In this document: positions 11,034-21,576 of the stretch, piece by piece
How positions within the stretch are numbered: position 1 is the stretch's first letter
How the letters are laid out: the number at the start of each line of letters is the position of its first letter
Origin: Agrypnia vestita
Taxonomy: Eukaryota; Arthropoda; Insecta; Trichoptera; Phryganeidae
Reading direction: 5' to 3'
DNA: 64,000 bases
Assembly (NCBI GenBank): GCA_016648135.1
Contig: JADDOH010002063.1
Coordinates: 124,001-188,000 of the forward strand
The notes under the pieces: generated by a model
Databases searched by the model: none
Seen by the model: only the letters and a program-made list of their open reading frames with translations
Told to the model about the DNA's origin: nothing
Position numbers and translations under genes: made by a program

Positions 11034-11335
11034 TCCACGAATATATAATGCACGTGTTGATGGTCTGCTCTGAACCGTGGCTGTGTATAGAGTAACCTCT
11101 ACATATATACCTTTTAAGGATTACACCAACCATTTTTGTATATAAAATTTCATTTAAGATATAATGGTTAACTTTCCAGCAATTTTGACAAATTCAGTAT
11201 TAATCCTTATAAAATTAAACATCTTATTAACCTTAAGCATTTACCGCAGATCAAATTTGTCCTTTAGACCAAATCAATAAATTAAATATCTGACGAGTTT
11301 AAAATGTACCGGGCGAAGCCGGTCCGGGCCGCTAG
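11034..11335 (+). mobile_element. Short non-autonomous Helitron of a second family
   Basis: Starts TCCACGAATATATAATGCAC directly after an A and ends GGGCCGCTAG directly before a T. A GC-rich hairpin, CCGGGCGAAGCCGG, sits just inside the 3' end (about 11309-11322). That is the standard Helitron 3' layout of hairpin, short linker and CTAG|T. About 300 bp, no ORF. The 3' end is well supported; the 5' end is the nearest TC that fits and less certain. Confidence 0.65.
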
Positions 11336-11336
11336 T

Positions 11337-11696
11337 ATGGCAATATCGCGTATGTGCCACAATTAATTTTGCATAAACGCAAACCAAAATAAGAGTTTAC
11401 TGTCTAATAGAAAATAGTAACACAAAAAACATCATTTAAATTTATTTTTTATCTTTTTTATTGACGAAATGGAAAGGTTTTTTGTCCCTCCAGAACATGT
11501 TCAAAAATGACCGCGGTATTGCATTTACACCGACATTATATTATCTGCCGAGTTCTAAAAAGTAAGAATGAAAATTTATAATTAAACTAATTAACTTAGT
11601 TTACACCACTAAAATGGGTTTTAGTGGCGTGAACAAAGTTAATTAATTTAATTATATTCATAATGAATAACCACAAAGTTATAGCAACATACAACA
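11337..11696. other. Spacer containing an imperfect palindrome
   Basis: No gene. At about 11582-11652, AATTAAACTAATTAACTTAG and CAAAGTTAATTAATTTAATT frame ACCACTAAAA/TTTTAGTGG, giving arms of about 33 bp with a few mismatches. Probably a small foldback. Confidence 0.5.
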
Positions 11697-12823
11697 GTAA
11701 TGAAAATTTAGGTCAGTTCGGTTAAACAATGAGGATTTGTACAGGAAATATGTCACGGGGAGGAGGTGAGGTAAAGGAGGGGGAGGGAAATGTCGCCTAT
11801 ATTTCCCGCCAGGTGGTAAAGAATAAGTATATGCAAAATTTAGGTCAAACGGTACAGATTTTCATGAAAAAGATATCGTGGGGAGACGATTAGGTAAAGG
11901 GGGAAGTTGCCTGTTACCCGCCGGAGCCTAAAGAATAAGTACATATTTGTATGTAAAATATATTGGGTCAGATTTTTCAAACGGTGTGGATTTGTACAAA
12001 ATATATATAAGGGGGAAGGGGTGTGGTTAAGGGGAGGACGAAATGTCGCCTATGTTATAGGTCTTTTCATATAAGCTTGCAATTGAGTTAGTCTGGGTAT
12101 AGTGCGTAATACGCTACTCTCGTATCCGTAAACTTAACACAACGAAACAATACGCGTATAACGCACTATACCCACACTAACATAATTGCAAGCTTATGTG
12201 AAAAGACATATACTCGCCGTGTCTTAAATAATAAGTAAGAAAATTTGGGTCAGATCGGTCAAACGGTGTAGATTTGTACAAAATATATATTAGAGGGAAG
12301 GGGTGGGGTACGAAATGTCGCATATGCTACCCGCAAGGTGATTGAGAATTATGCAAAATTTGAGTCAGATCGATCGAACAGTACAGATTTGCATGTAAAA
12401 TATATCGGAGGGAGAGAGTGATATAACGGAGAAGGAGGAAATGTCACTTATGTAATCCACCGAGGCCTTACGAATAAGGATGTAAAATTTGAGTCAAATC
12501 GGTCTAACGGTACAGATGTGCATGGAAAATATATAATTGTGAGGGGTAGAGGTAGAGGGGGAAGGAGAGAAATGTTATCTATATTACCCGCCAGGTCCCA
12601 AAGAATAAGTATTCAATGTAAAGGTCAGATGGGTCGAAAGGTACAGATTTGCACAGAAAATATATCAGGGGGAAAAGGAGGGGTAAAGGGGGAGGAGAGA
12701 AATGTTGCCTACGTTACCCGCCGGGTTCTGAAGAATAAATATGCTAAATCTGGATCGGATCGGACAAACGGTGTAGATTTGTTTAGAAAACAGACAGACA
12801 TTGAGTTTGATAGGTATAGTAGA
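11697..12823 (-). mobile_element. Helitron-like element H1, copy d, carrying a nested MITE
   Basis: Reverse-strand H1 array of about eight monomers. The 5' terminus is recognisable at 12823: read on the minus strand it runs TCTACTATACCTATCAAACTC then the CTGTCTG start domain. The 3' terminus is missing; similarity begins near 11697. One monomer is split by the MITE at 12060-12208. The 114-codon ORF at 12518-12862 lies in the repeat and is not a gene. Confidence 0.66.
12060..12208. mobile_element. MITE of 149 bp with about 50-bp terminal inverted repeats
   Basis: Ends GTCTTTTCATATAAGCTTGC and its complement GCAAGCTTATGTGAAAAGAC, continuing inward through GGGTATAGTGCG/CGCACTATACCC. The flanks are TATA at 12056-12059 and again at 12209-12212, consistent with a TA or TATA target duplication. 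It sits inside an H1 monomer, so it is younger than that Helitron copy. No coding capacity. Confidence 0.85.
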
Positions 12824-12858
12824 TGGTGTCTAATTAGAGATATGGTATACATAAATTA

Positions 12859-13230
12859 CTAGCTGTTCGTACCCAGCGTTGCACTGGTTAAGGATAAAGT
12901 TGAAAATATTTTTTTGTAAGAAAACAAAGGTTCCATTGTTTTACAAAGACTCTAATTAAAACAGTGTTTTCATGTTCCAATCCATCAAGGCTGGGATGGA
13001 TAGAATGTCTAAGAAAGAAATGTGGCATATTTTTTCCGTCGGGAATATGTACGCAAAATTTGGGTCCAATCGGTCAAGCAGTGTAGATTTCTACAGAAAA
13101 TATATCTGGGGGAGATGATAGATTAGAGAGGTTACCCGCCGGGTCCTAAAGAATAAATTTCCAAATTTTGAGTCCAATCGGTCGAACGGTATAGATTTGC
13201 ATTGAAAATATATCAGTGGGAGGGGAATGA
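12859..13230 (-). mobile_element. Helitron-like element H1, copy e, truncated
   Basis: Reverse-strand copy whose 3' end is exact (complement of CTAG at 12859-12862, after A), with CGTACCCAGCGTTGCACTGG just inside. Two monomers follow (GTGTAGATTTCTACAGAAAA and GTATAGATTTGCATTGAAAA), then similarity ends in a purine-rich stretch near 13230. It lies only 35 bp from the 5' end of copy d, so the two are almost adjacent. Confidence 0.66.
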
Positions 13231-13259
13231 GGGGGTTGCATCCTTGTGACTTTAGTCGA

Positions 13260-14300
13260 AATAGATCTATTCGCAGGGAATGACGCACGTCCTGCATAAA
13301 ATAATTTTCAACAACGGTTCTTTTGTGATTGTTCGTATTTCGCGTTCACCGTAGATGACATAGTGTGAATCGATATCCTAGCGTTAAGTTAATTAAATCG
13401 TGGCTCAGGAAGTTCAAGAAAACTAGTTAATAATAAGAATAAGAAGAAAACCGGGCGGCCATGGAGCACGAGAAGCGAAGATCCGGGCTATCGTCAAGTT
13501 TTCTGCTGCTATGACGATACCAATATCAATATTGTGCGACTAATTTTGATATCGGACTTGAAACTTCACCTGTATAAGATCCAAATGGTGCAAGATTTCA
13601 AACCCGATGATCGATTTAACGAAAAAGATTCGTTTAGATAATGATCAAACGATAACATTTCGTTCTCCGACGAAGCCAATTTCCATTTGAACTGGTATGT
13701 TAATAAGCAGAATTGCATATTTTGGAGCAGGAATAATACCAAATTCAAATATAAAAGGCCTCTTCCGCTCTCCAAAAGTGACAGATTGGGTGGATATGTC
13801 ATCAGGGCCTTATTTCTTAGGTCCCTACTTACAAAAGCTTGTGGTGAGTCGTTTCGCGCAGCTGTCGATAAATTAAGCGGTACCTACCCGCCACTTAGAC
13901 GTCAGCGCGCGCCAGCGCTAACTGGGCGCAGCCAGGGGGACGGTTCGGTCCCCAGCTTTGTCAGTAGAGTTCCGTGCTCACTACGTTTCCTTCATGTAAA
14001 GAATAATATTAGATTGCAATCAACTATATTAATTCAACTAGAACAAATTCACGGTTATTCAATTCTTTACCTGCTCTATTATTATTTTCTACGTCACGAA
14101 CACCAGAATAGGATTGACCTTACATCTTCCATGACGTAATGCTGCAATAACAAAATCAAAGACAAGACCTCAACCTTCAAAACTCCAAGGTGTTTCGAAA
14201 ATTTTCACCTTTATGAATATATAATATGAATATGATTATACTATTAATTAAATATATATGGAATATAAACATTTGTAGTATAAAAACAATTGAATATTGA
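13260..14300. other. Spacer with two GC-rich islands, no gene called
   Basis: GC- and CpG-rich patches at about 13445-13515 and 13835-13990 (including GACGTCAGCGCGCGCCAGCG) stand out. A 150-codon ORF at 13687-14139 spans the second, but its composition changes halfway and no domain is visible, so I treat it as chance. Candidate conserved non-coding DNA. Confidence 0.35.
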
Positions 14301-14328
14301 ATATATACAGAGTGTAAAAATGCTAGTC

Positions 14329-14990
14329 CACAATTATTTATTCAAATCGCAAATTCCTGCCTATTATAATGGGCATATAGATAGTATTGAGCGTGTCCAA
14401 CGCAAATTTCTCAAATACATTAACTACAAGATAAGCATACCAATACAAAACATAGAACACAATAACCTATCGAAGAGATTGAAATTACTCACCTTATATG
14501 ATAGAAGAAAATTTTGTGATATAGTTCTTCTTGACAAAATTGTAAATAATATGTTGAACAGCCCTGACCTTGTAGCATGTATCAATTATAATATCCCGTC
14601 CTTACATAGAACTCGACAAATTGTAACATTTCATTGCCACAATTCCAATACTAATTATCAGTCAAATTCTGTAATTAGCAGAATGTTGGGGACCGGTAAT
14701 GAATTTGGTGGTATGGTTGACGTTTTCAACGACAGTCTGGAGAAAGTAAGTTTACACTTAAAGAGGCAATATATACATGTAATGGTGGGTAATATATATT
14801 TTTATGCACATTGCTGCTCTGTACTTTATATATTTATATTTTATACATATGTTTTCGTGCTATACCTGAATCTTTTTATATTTTGCTGCTTAAAAATGAT
14901 ATTGTTTAATATATGTGCTTTTTGAATTTTATGTTATATTCTTTGTGTAAAAGCCTATAATGGGCGTACAGAAATAAAATAAATAAATAA
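14329..14990 (+). pseudogene. Non-LTR retrotransposon, C-terminal ORF fragment and 3' tail
   Basis: A 5'-truncated LINE. The open frame reads YYNGHIDSIERVQRKFLKYIN (about 14360-14420), then a region with LTLYDRRKF, LLDKIVNNMLNSPDL and SVISRMLGTGNEFG. That is the conserved post-RT region of CR1/Jockey-superfamily LINEs, in which an IERVQRKFL helix is followed by LxxRRxxxDxxxLxKIxN. The frame runs to 14925, but its hydrophobic end (after about 14790) is probably 3' UTR read-through. AATAAAATAAATAAATAA near 14975-14990 is the 3' tail expected after target-primed insertion. Same protein region as the minus-strand relic at 29237-29705. Confidence 0.8.
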
Positions 14991-17440
14991 TCGTCCAAAA
15001 ATTTTCAAGCAACAATGCTGATATAAATAGTTATGGACAAAAGCGACTTAAGTTTGAATTTTTTCTATATTTGTAACTCATTTTCTTTAAAATGTTGGAC
15101 AGTCACAAAAATAACCTATAAATAATTTAATATATTTATTTTTTAGATTATGTAGGAGGTTTTATGTCGGATATCCCGCTGGTCCCTAGAAGGACCGTTG
15201 TACTCACATTGTCGACCATTGAGGAGATCGCACTATTCATCTTCTCGGAAGCGTTGTTCCTAAAATAAATTTTTATCGTTACGATAGGAGCGGCGAGCGG
15301 TAGAGCGGCCGCACGTCAGTGCGCCAGATTAATGAGACGCATTGACGGCAGGGTGGTGAGCTGAGCTTAGTTATTTCGTGGCCAGCGCCCCTCACTACTG
15401 TGGCGCATTTAAGCTCTGCCGCTTGCCGCTCGTACCCAAGGCTTAAAGCCGACAGTGCAGGGCAAAGTGTCACTTTGTGTGTGTGAAAGTGTGTGTGTAT
15501 GTGCGCGCGCTTTTTTTTTACACGCTAGTGAAATTATTTTTGCCTTCTCTGAATTTCTAAGTTAGAGAGAGAGAAATCTCAGTATGTTTTTTCAACATTT
15601 TTGTACGCGGAAGGTTTTGGATCTTATGTTATTATTATAGCGGGATTTCATACTGGTTCGTCTTAACTATCGACGTGGAACCTAATTTATTTTTAGCCGT
15701 TTTATTGGGACAAGACGACTTTGAAATGCAAAAAGCGATAATTGCGCAAAAGAGGACACACTGTTGTCGTCATCAATACCACGCCACGAAACAAGTCAAT
15801 TTAGTGATGTTTCAGTAATAATCAACAGACACATGGAGAAAATTAAGTCAATTTATCTCAGAATCCGCTTTCTTCTCTTGTGGCTATCTAACAAAAAAGA
15901 CTTTTTTTTAGGTTAAAAAAAATGTCCTTGCAGTCCTGCAGGAGGTACTGGATCAGCGAGAAGTTTTAGGATTACTACTTTCCGGATAGGGGTTAGGAGC
16001 AAACTGATACGAACAACCATATTTCTCTACAGGAGGGGTTAGTGGAACTCACGCTTAACATTTACGATTTGAAGATTGTAAAAGATTAAAAATAAAATAA
16101 TACGAGTTGACAGAAAACAAACTACTTTTACAAACACATAAAAAGTCACTATTATAAAACTAAAACTAACAATGTTTTAAAAAAAAAATCATATTTCAAT
16201 GGTACAAAAATTACTATTAATATTCAAGTTGAAAGTTATGTTTACATACAGGATACTTTCAGATAGAAAATTTGGTGATACTTTGCTAACTTGAAATAAC
16301 AAGTGTCCTTAATGTGATTGTGTTGGTCTTTGAAACTTCAGGATACAAGGAACGCAAATATTTAAACTTATTTAAAAGATGAACTAACATTTACAATGTA
16401 TCCAGATAGATGACAGGTTTACAGATTTGTTTGTGTGCCTCAGCTCTAATAATGAGCGTTTTATTATTTTGATTTCGTAAAATTATTTTGATTCTAAAAT
16501 CTATTTATCTTCTAATATTGTGATTATAATTTTTTACCTCTAAAATAACAGCGTATTGTTTCAAATTGCTAGTTGTATATAATTCAAATACACAATATAT
16601 AAAGTGGAATCTGCATTAACAATTTTTCTTCCAACTAATTAAATAACTAACTAGCCATCATGCCGTTTCCCCGCAGAGATGAGAGATCGCCAAATTCTTC
16701 CGCCCTGGCAGACAACTTTTGTCTTGTCCTTGGTAACGATATACCTATATTTTTAACGTCAGCACGGAATAAGTCCCACCGCACCTGGAAGTATGAATAC
16801 AACTGTGTATTACAATATTTAAACCATTCTAAAGACATCGATCATGACCGCTTCGAAGCCACGCGCGTGCAGCGGCGACAATATACCTGTCTGCCGGGCT
16901 TGTAACAGCAATCGGTGATGTCCAATTGCTTTCTGCAGTTGAATAAAAATTGGACAATCATACGCACTTTACAAAACTGTATACCTATATGTAGAAAATA
17001 ATTATAACGTAGGTGTTTGTACTCCTGAGGGAATACAACGCTATGCACAATGTACGTGTACAAATGATATAATATGGATACATGGTTGTTTTCGAACGGA
17101 TTCACATGAAAGCTGTATCACATTCCGATTTCCGTTTTACTATGTAAGTGCGCGTACCTCCTACTGCTAGTATTAATTGTAAAAATATTACAACAAAAAA
17201 CTTTCTAACAACTATGTTTTTAATATTTAAGTATACCCGTGAAAAATCACGGAACTTGAAATGACTCACGTTTTTGCTAAGCTCTAGTATATTATATAGT
17301 ATATTATTGAGGATCCACGAAGAGGCGGCGGTAGCAGCTTACGTTAAGCGGCCGGCTCGGGGTTGAAGCCCCATCTCCGGTTGTTTAATTTAATACGGCT
17401 TTCACTGACATTTTAAACATAAAGACATCGATATATATAT
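14991..17440. other. Spacer of 2.4 kb with two GC-rich islands
   Basis: No gene recognised. GC-rich islands: about 15285-15480 (starting GGAGCGGCGAGCGGTAGAGC) and about 16660-16900. A (GT)n/(GC)n microsatellite with a T-run sits at 15475-15520. At about 17325-17380 there is GGTAGCAGCTTACG and GGGGTTGAAGCCCC, weakly reminiscent of tRNA A and B boxes. ORFs of 60-90 codons have no supporting features. Confidence 0.4.
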
Positions 17441-17618
17441 TTTTTTTTTAATAGAGATGCGAACACGGAATACATGTCACATCAATATTCTTACTATTTT
17501 CAAACTAAGCTAAACGCTTGTACTATGAAAATAGGACTAACTTTCTAGACTGGAATGAGGTTCGAACCCGCGACCTTCGGATCACGAGACGAGTGTCCTA
17601 ACCACAAGACCAACAATA
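17441..17618 (-). mobile_element. tRNA-derived SINE, copy 1
   Basis: Minus-strand copy of the SINE also found at 27400-27579. Read on the minus strand it has an A-box-like GTGGTTAGGACACTCG, a B box GGTTCGAACC, a tRNA-unrelated body with AGCTTAGTTTGAAAATAG and GTGTTCGCATCTCTATT, and a 3' A-run (the T-run at about 17441-17450). The two copies differ by scattered substitutions. RNA polymerase III transcription is expected for the class, not shown here. Confidence 0.85.
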
Positions 17619-18000
17619 CTAGACAAATAAAATATATATAATAATAATATCTAATATCATTTTTAAAATCCACTTTTTAGAAAATTATCTCTAAAAATAA
17701 AATAATAATAAGAGCTTTTTTTTATTACATTATTCAAATAAAATAAAATAAAAAACAAGGAAAAAATCAAATTTTAGATATAGGTAAAGCAAAAAATTAA
17801 TTTGATCGAAGCGGAAACACGCGCTAACGACGAATCCTAGTGTCGTGAAATTTATACAGTTTATTCAATAATAAATTTCTAGGCCCACGCAACTATTTTC
17901 AGCTTGCAACGTCATTTCTCGTAAATATCAAAAAATAATACAAGACGCTTCTTGTTCTTCTCGTGCCCTGTCAGTTTCACAGATGTAAGCTAATATCAAT
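17619..18000. other. Spacer, no gene seen
   Basis: Very AT-rich sequence with T-runs and ATA repeats. Nothing recognised. Confidence 0.5.
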
Positions 18001-18405
18001 TTATTTACTGCGGCCCGAAAGAACTCCGCAGTAGATTGGCCAAATACTCTCAGATTTTTCAGCCAGATGTTCGGCAATCTTTTCCTGTATTATTAAGTTC
18101 AAGATCTCGTACTTCTCTGGATGTCTCGTCACAGATATTGAAGTTTTTATTGTTTTGATTACTTCTTCTTCTTCATCCAGACCATAACAACAGTAGGTAC
18201 CTAACTTTATCCATCCAGCTAATTTTGAGTATTTTTTTGTACATCCACACCTGGAATACTTTAATTCCCAAATAAACGCCTTATCAATTCTTCGGTAAGC
18301 GTCCATTTCATAAAACAATATTGAGACCAAGTAGCATTTGACCATTCGCAATCGTATGTGAATGTAAAACAAGACGCTAGTTCTATTATTTTGTTGGTCC
18401 CACAA
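18001..18405 (-). pseudogene. RTE-like LINE, ORF C-terminal relic
   Basis: The minus-strand frame reads LRMVKCYLVSILFYEMDAYRRIDKA-like sequence, corresponding to the (R)MVKCYVWSxLLYGxExW block after the RT thumb. It then reads SVTRHPEKYEILNLIIQEKI near 18075-18140. A shifted frame gives FFRAAVNKL near 18001-18025, the C-terminal block. Stops are few, but residues conserved in this family are replaced and the end is frameshifted. Related to 9852-10040 and 46490-46760. Confidence 0.78.
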
Positions 18406-18468
18406 TTTTTAATTATACATAAGAAAAAAAAATTCGAGCATGTGTTGATCTACTGACCGTCAAAAAAA

Positions 18469-18840
18469 CTAACCCATAAAAACCAAGTTTTTATTACACT
18501 CCCTTTCTCATTTACTAGTGGAAACAGATTTGGCGCTTAATCTATTAACGTTGGGCCCGAGTCGGGCGTCGCTACCAAAGCGAGTAATAAAAATTTCGAA
18601 AAATCCAAAATTATACTATAATTATTCATTTTTTTAAACAAAAATTTGTAAGATCATTTTTATCGTCGCCGCGAGTCTATCTGCAAAGTTTCAGCTCGAT
18701 TAGATCACGGGAGAAAAGGGTTAAAAATCGATCCAAAGTTGTTTCGACAAACAAGCAAGCAAGCAGACGTTACGAGTTAAAAGAAAGGGAGTAAAAATCT
18801 AACCCATAAAAACCAAGTTTTTATTATACTCCCTTTCTTT
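18469..18840. repeat. Repeat with 41-bp direct duplication next to a nested transposon stack
   Basis: CTAACCCATAAAAACCAAG followed by TTTTTATTA(C/T)ACTCCCTTTCT occurs at 18469-18509 and again at 18799-18840. Between them, 18590-18797 carries a roughly 200-bp block (CGTCGCCGCGAGTCT, TTTCAGCTCGATTAGATCAC, ATCGATCCAAAGTT, AGGGAGTAAAAAT) repeated in the same orientation at 21577-21773. Ends with ACTCCCTTT/AAAGGGAGT suggest a MITE family. Confidence 0.6.
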
Positions 18841-19357
18841 GCAAAATACAACAACAATTTAAGACGAATTAAAACATAACATAACATTAAACTTACAGTA
18901 ATTTAATATATTTCTAAAATGTCAGATGTTTTGAGCTTTGATAAGACACTTCATGCTTTGAAGATTAAATTCTAAACATTTGTCAGTCAATTTGGATTTT
19001 CGAAATTCGTAGTGAAGTACCTATTATGTATACCGACGGAGTAATTCAAATTTAGAAAATATTCCGCGTCGTTATCGGGCCGCCGCACGGACGGGTATCT
19101 AAAGAAAAAGCTGGCCAAAAGTCGAAATTTAAAAAATCAACTGCGCGTAATTTGAAAACTGTTTCCTTGTAGTTAAATGATTGAGACGCTGTGTGACAGC
19201 CATCTTTTGCACACAGTATCTTTGTATTGTCCGTTACGGCAGTCGGAGTTTAGGCCACGTTCACATGGACCGCGCGGTCCCGCGCGGTACCGCGCGGTGA
19301 GAGCGTTCACATGACAGCATTTTGCGCGAGCCAGTCCGGCATCAACATTGTTAGAGA

Positions 19358-19627
19358 ATGGATGTGGAGGAGGCAATTTGATTACGGATTTTATACCGAA
19401 AACTGAAACATCGCAGAAGAAGACAAAGAAGATACTGGGTGCATCCTATTTTAAGTCAAAGACTTTCTTCAAGCCTGTTTTTTACTTTATATCCCGACCT
19501 GAGACTACACGAAGAGAATTTTTTTAACTATTTCAGGATGTCGGTTACAACCTTTGATTTTTTATATGATTGCGTTGAAAACGATTTAAAACATAGTGAT
19601 CATGCTATAAGGTATTGCATCAAGGTA
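19358..19627 (+). pseudogene. HARBI1-like Harbinger transposase, N-terminal remnant
   Basis: From ATG at 19358 the frame reads MDVEEAI, one stop, then RRRRQRRYWVHPILSQR, LYPDLRLHEENFFNYFRMS and FDFLYDCVENDL, ending in RYCI near 19627. This is the conserved N-terminus of HARBI1-type transposases (WVHPI, FFNYFRMS, FDxLL). The catalytic DDE part is missing because of the internal deletion. The open frame continuing to 19912 after that point is unrelated sequence from the other end of the element. Confidence 0.85.
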
Positions 19628-19679
19628 TCACCAATATCTTATTTTTATTATTTTATTCGAATAGTCCTTCGAACTAAGA

Positions 19680-19749
19680 TTCCAAATGGCATCTCTTTTT
19701 TTAATTTCATCGATAAGCAAATCGATAGATTCGTCTTCGCTACTCATTT
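19680..19749 (-). pseudogene. MADF-domain partner protein of Harbinger, N-terminal remnant
   Basis: On the minus strand an ATG at 19749 opens MSSEDESIDLLIDEIKKRDA followed by IWN. It is a start of the MADF (Myb/SANT-like) DNA-binding protein encoded as the second gene of Harbinger elements (pattern LIxEVKKRxxLW). Only about 23 codons remain before the deletion junction. Convergent placement with the transposase remnant is the usual order for this superfamily. Confidence 0.65.
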
Positions 19750-20420
19750 TCTTCGATCTATGCGTCTGTCCGTCTCAAACCGCGCGGATCAACTGAACGG
19801 GTCGATACAGGCTTGTAGGATCTTGATCCGCGCGGCACCGCGCGGTACCGCGCGGGTCAAGATCTTGCGCGCGGGTAGGAGCGGTGCCGCGCGGTACCGC
19901 GCGTTAATGTAGACGATAAACTCTATTTATTAAGATCTTGTACCGCGCGGTGAGTAGTTCCGCGCGGTACCGCACGGTCATGTGAACGTAGCCTTAGTCG
20001 TTGTTTCGCCCGCACGTCTGTATTCTCGGCGCCTACCTGCAAATAACATTTTGTATTCGCTTTCTGAGTAATTTAGCAGCTGTAACGTGAAGATATTTGT
20101 GATGGATTTAGAAGTTCAAGCCATTAACTACATTTTGAATAGAAAATAATTTTTGTATTCGTACTATTTATAAAAATTTTGCATGTTTAAAAAAATCGTA
20201 TTGAAACAGAATAATATTAAAATCTTTTTGATATATTCAAGGGTTTTGGTCAAAGAAAGTGTAAAAAAACAATGTGAGATGCGATCAAGTTCATGATCTT
20301 ACTTTTGATGAAGAAAAATTTTCCGCCAAGAGCCGCCATTTTTTTTTACATTTTTTTTTTCGAATGTGTTAAAAATTTATGAATATATTAACTGAGTTAA
20401 GTGACTTTCTTTTATTATAG

Positions 20421-21325
20421 CAACTGAAAAGAATGTGAAGAAGTTGATGAAAGGAGCACTATATAGCTTCATTAAGGAGTGTCCTGAACGTTCGCTTGAC
20501 AAAAAGATAAAATATATGGAGGACATCCTCATGAAAATCACGAACTGTCCACCAGAGAAAATCAACGAGTTTAAACAAAAAATAACATTCTTCAAGGCGG
20601 AGTTTAAACGAAAGTGTATAGATGCATTTCATAAAGGTGATGATGAAAATCAGTTGAAGATGAGAAAAAACGAATACAGCAGGAGATAAAGGAAGAGATG
20701 TCTTTGTTAGTTGATATACCAAAAGCTGGCTTTAGAAACATTAATGATGGCAACACTTCACATATATTTTTTTCTGATCCAGAAACAGCATCATTAATAA
20801 CAGGAGTGGACTTAGATCTAATAAAAAGATTCAAAATAATTTTAGAAGTAATTTCCAGTGGTCATCAAATAGATGTAAACAAATTTGCGATATTCTCCGA
20901 AGAAACGGCAGACCTCTATGTGAAGTTGTATGGGTGGCATCCGATGACGCCCACTGTCCATAAAATAATGGCTCAAGCACCTTTGATAATCAAATATGCC
21001 ATATTACTTATTGGTCAACTTTCGGAAGAAGCTGATGAAGCTTGTAATAAACACTTCCGGCAGTATAGACTGAACATTCGCAAGAAAGTTCTCAAGAATA
21101 CAATATAACAAAGATGTTCTTGATCGATTATTGTTAAGCTCGGGTCCATTTATTTCATGTTCGCGACCTGTAGAAAAGCGAAACAAAAAGGCCTTCTCAA
21201 AAGAGGCATTGGATTTCCTTTTACCGAGTTTGCCAATAGATCCTGTATTCGAAGAAGAGGAAAAAATAATAAACAAGACCTCCGATGAAGAAAATACATA
21301 TTATTCTGATGAAGATGATATATAA
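20421..21325 (+). pseudogene. Transposase-like gene, unclassified, possible RAG1-like catalytic end
   Basis: Begins after a good splice acceptor (CTTTCTTTTATTATAG ending 20420). Segment 1 (to about 20689) is lysine-rich and helical. A frameshift near 20645-20690 leads into EEMSLLVDIPKAGFRNINDGN (about 20695-20757), then DLIKRFKIILEVISSGHQID, VHKIMAQAPLIIKYAILLIG and QLSEEADEACNKHFRQYR (about 21015-21070). A second shift near 21105 leads to DVLDRLLLSSGPFIS and an acidic C-terminus ending at 21325. I know this block from multi-copy uncharacterised insect proteins of mobile elements. The SEE...NKxFRxxR segment resembles the region around the third catalytic acid of RAG1/Transib recombinases. The resemblance is suggestive only. 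Confidence 0.6.
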
Positions 21326-21576
21326 ATAAAAATTTTAATAATTAAGAAATATGTTGATTTGTAAATACCTTCTTCCTTAGAAAATAAGGTAACGTTTGAT
21401 AATCAAAATACAAAAATTAAGATCCAAAATATATAAAACATAAAAATATATAATAAAAGATCATTTAAAGACGATTAAAACGTTAAAATAATTTTGGCCA
21501 GCTTTTTCCTTAAATACCCGTCCGTGCGCCGTTGCTGGTATTCAAACTTTTGTAATGATTCCAATTTGAAAAAACT

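Larger units (their letters stand above)
19253..19993. mobile_element. PIF/Harbinger deletion derivative with TTA target duplication
   Basis: Termini GGCCACGTTCACATG and its near-complement CATGTGAACGTAGCC are flanked by TTA at 19250-19252 and 19994-19996, the 3-bp duplication expected for PIF/Harbinger. Subterminal CCGCGCGGTACCGCGCGG palindromes occur at both ends (about 19268-19300; about 19832-19975). It keeps the N-termini of both Harbinger proteins, in convergent orientation, with the middle deleted near 19627-19680. It is nested in the 19084-21528 element and is therefore younger. Confidence 0.88.
19084..21528 (+). mobile_element. DNA transposon of 2.4 kb with 37-bp TIRs, interrupted by a Harbinger derivative
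   Basis: The TIRs are CGCACGGACGGGTATCTAAA...GCTGGCCAAAA at 19084-19120 and the complement TTTTGGCCAGCTTTTTCC...ACCCGTCCGTGCG at 21492-21528, with three mismatches or so. The interior carries a broken transposase-like gene at 20421-21325 and, near 20104, a short possible first exon starting MDLEVQAINYIL. A Harbinger derivative (19253-19993) inserted between the left TIR and the gene. The target duplication is not clear. Superfamily is unassigned; see the transposase entry. Confidence 0.75.

Noticed and set aside
13687..14139. 150-codon ORF considered as a host gene
   Set aside because: Composition changes abruptly within it, it crosses a GC-rich island, no domain, signal or splice pattern is visible, and AT-rich/GC-rich junctions easily give such ORFs.
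17325..17380. tRNA gene or SINE head
   Set aside because: Only weak A-box and B-box resemblance; no cloverleaf can be drawn by eye and there is no second copy.
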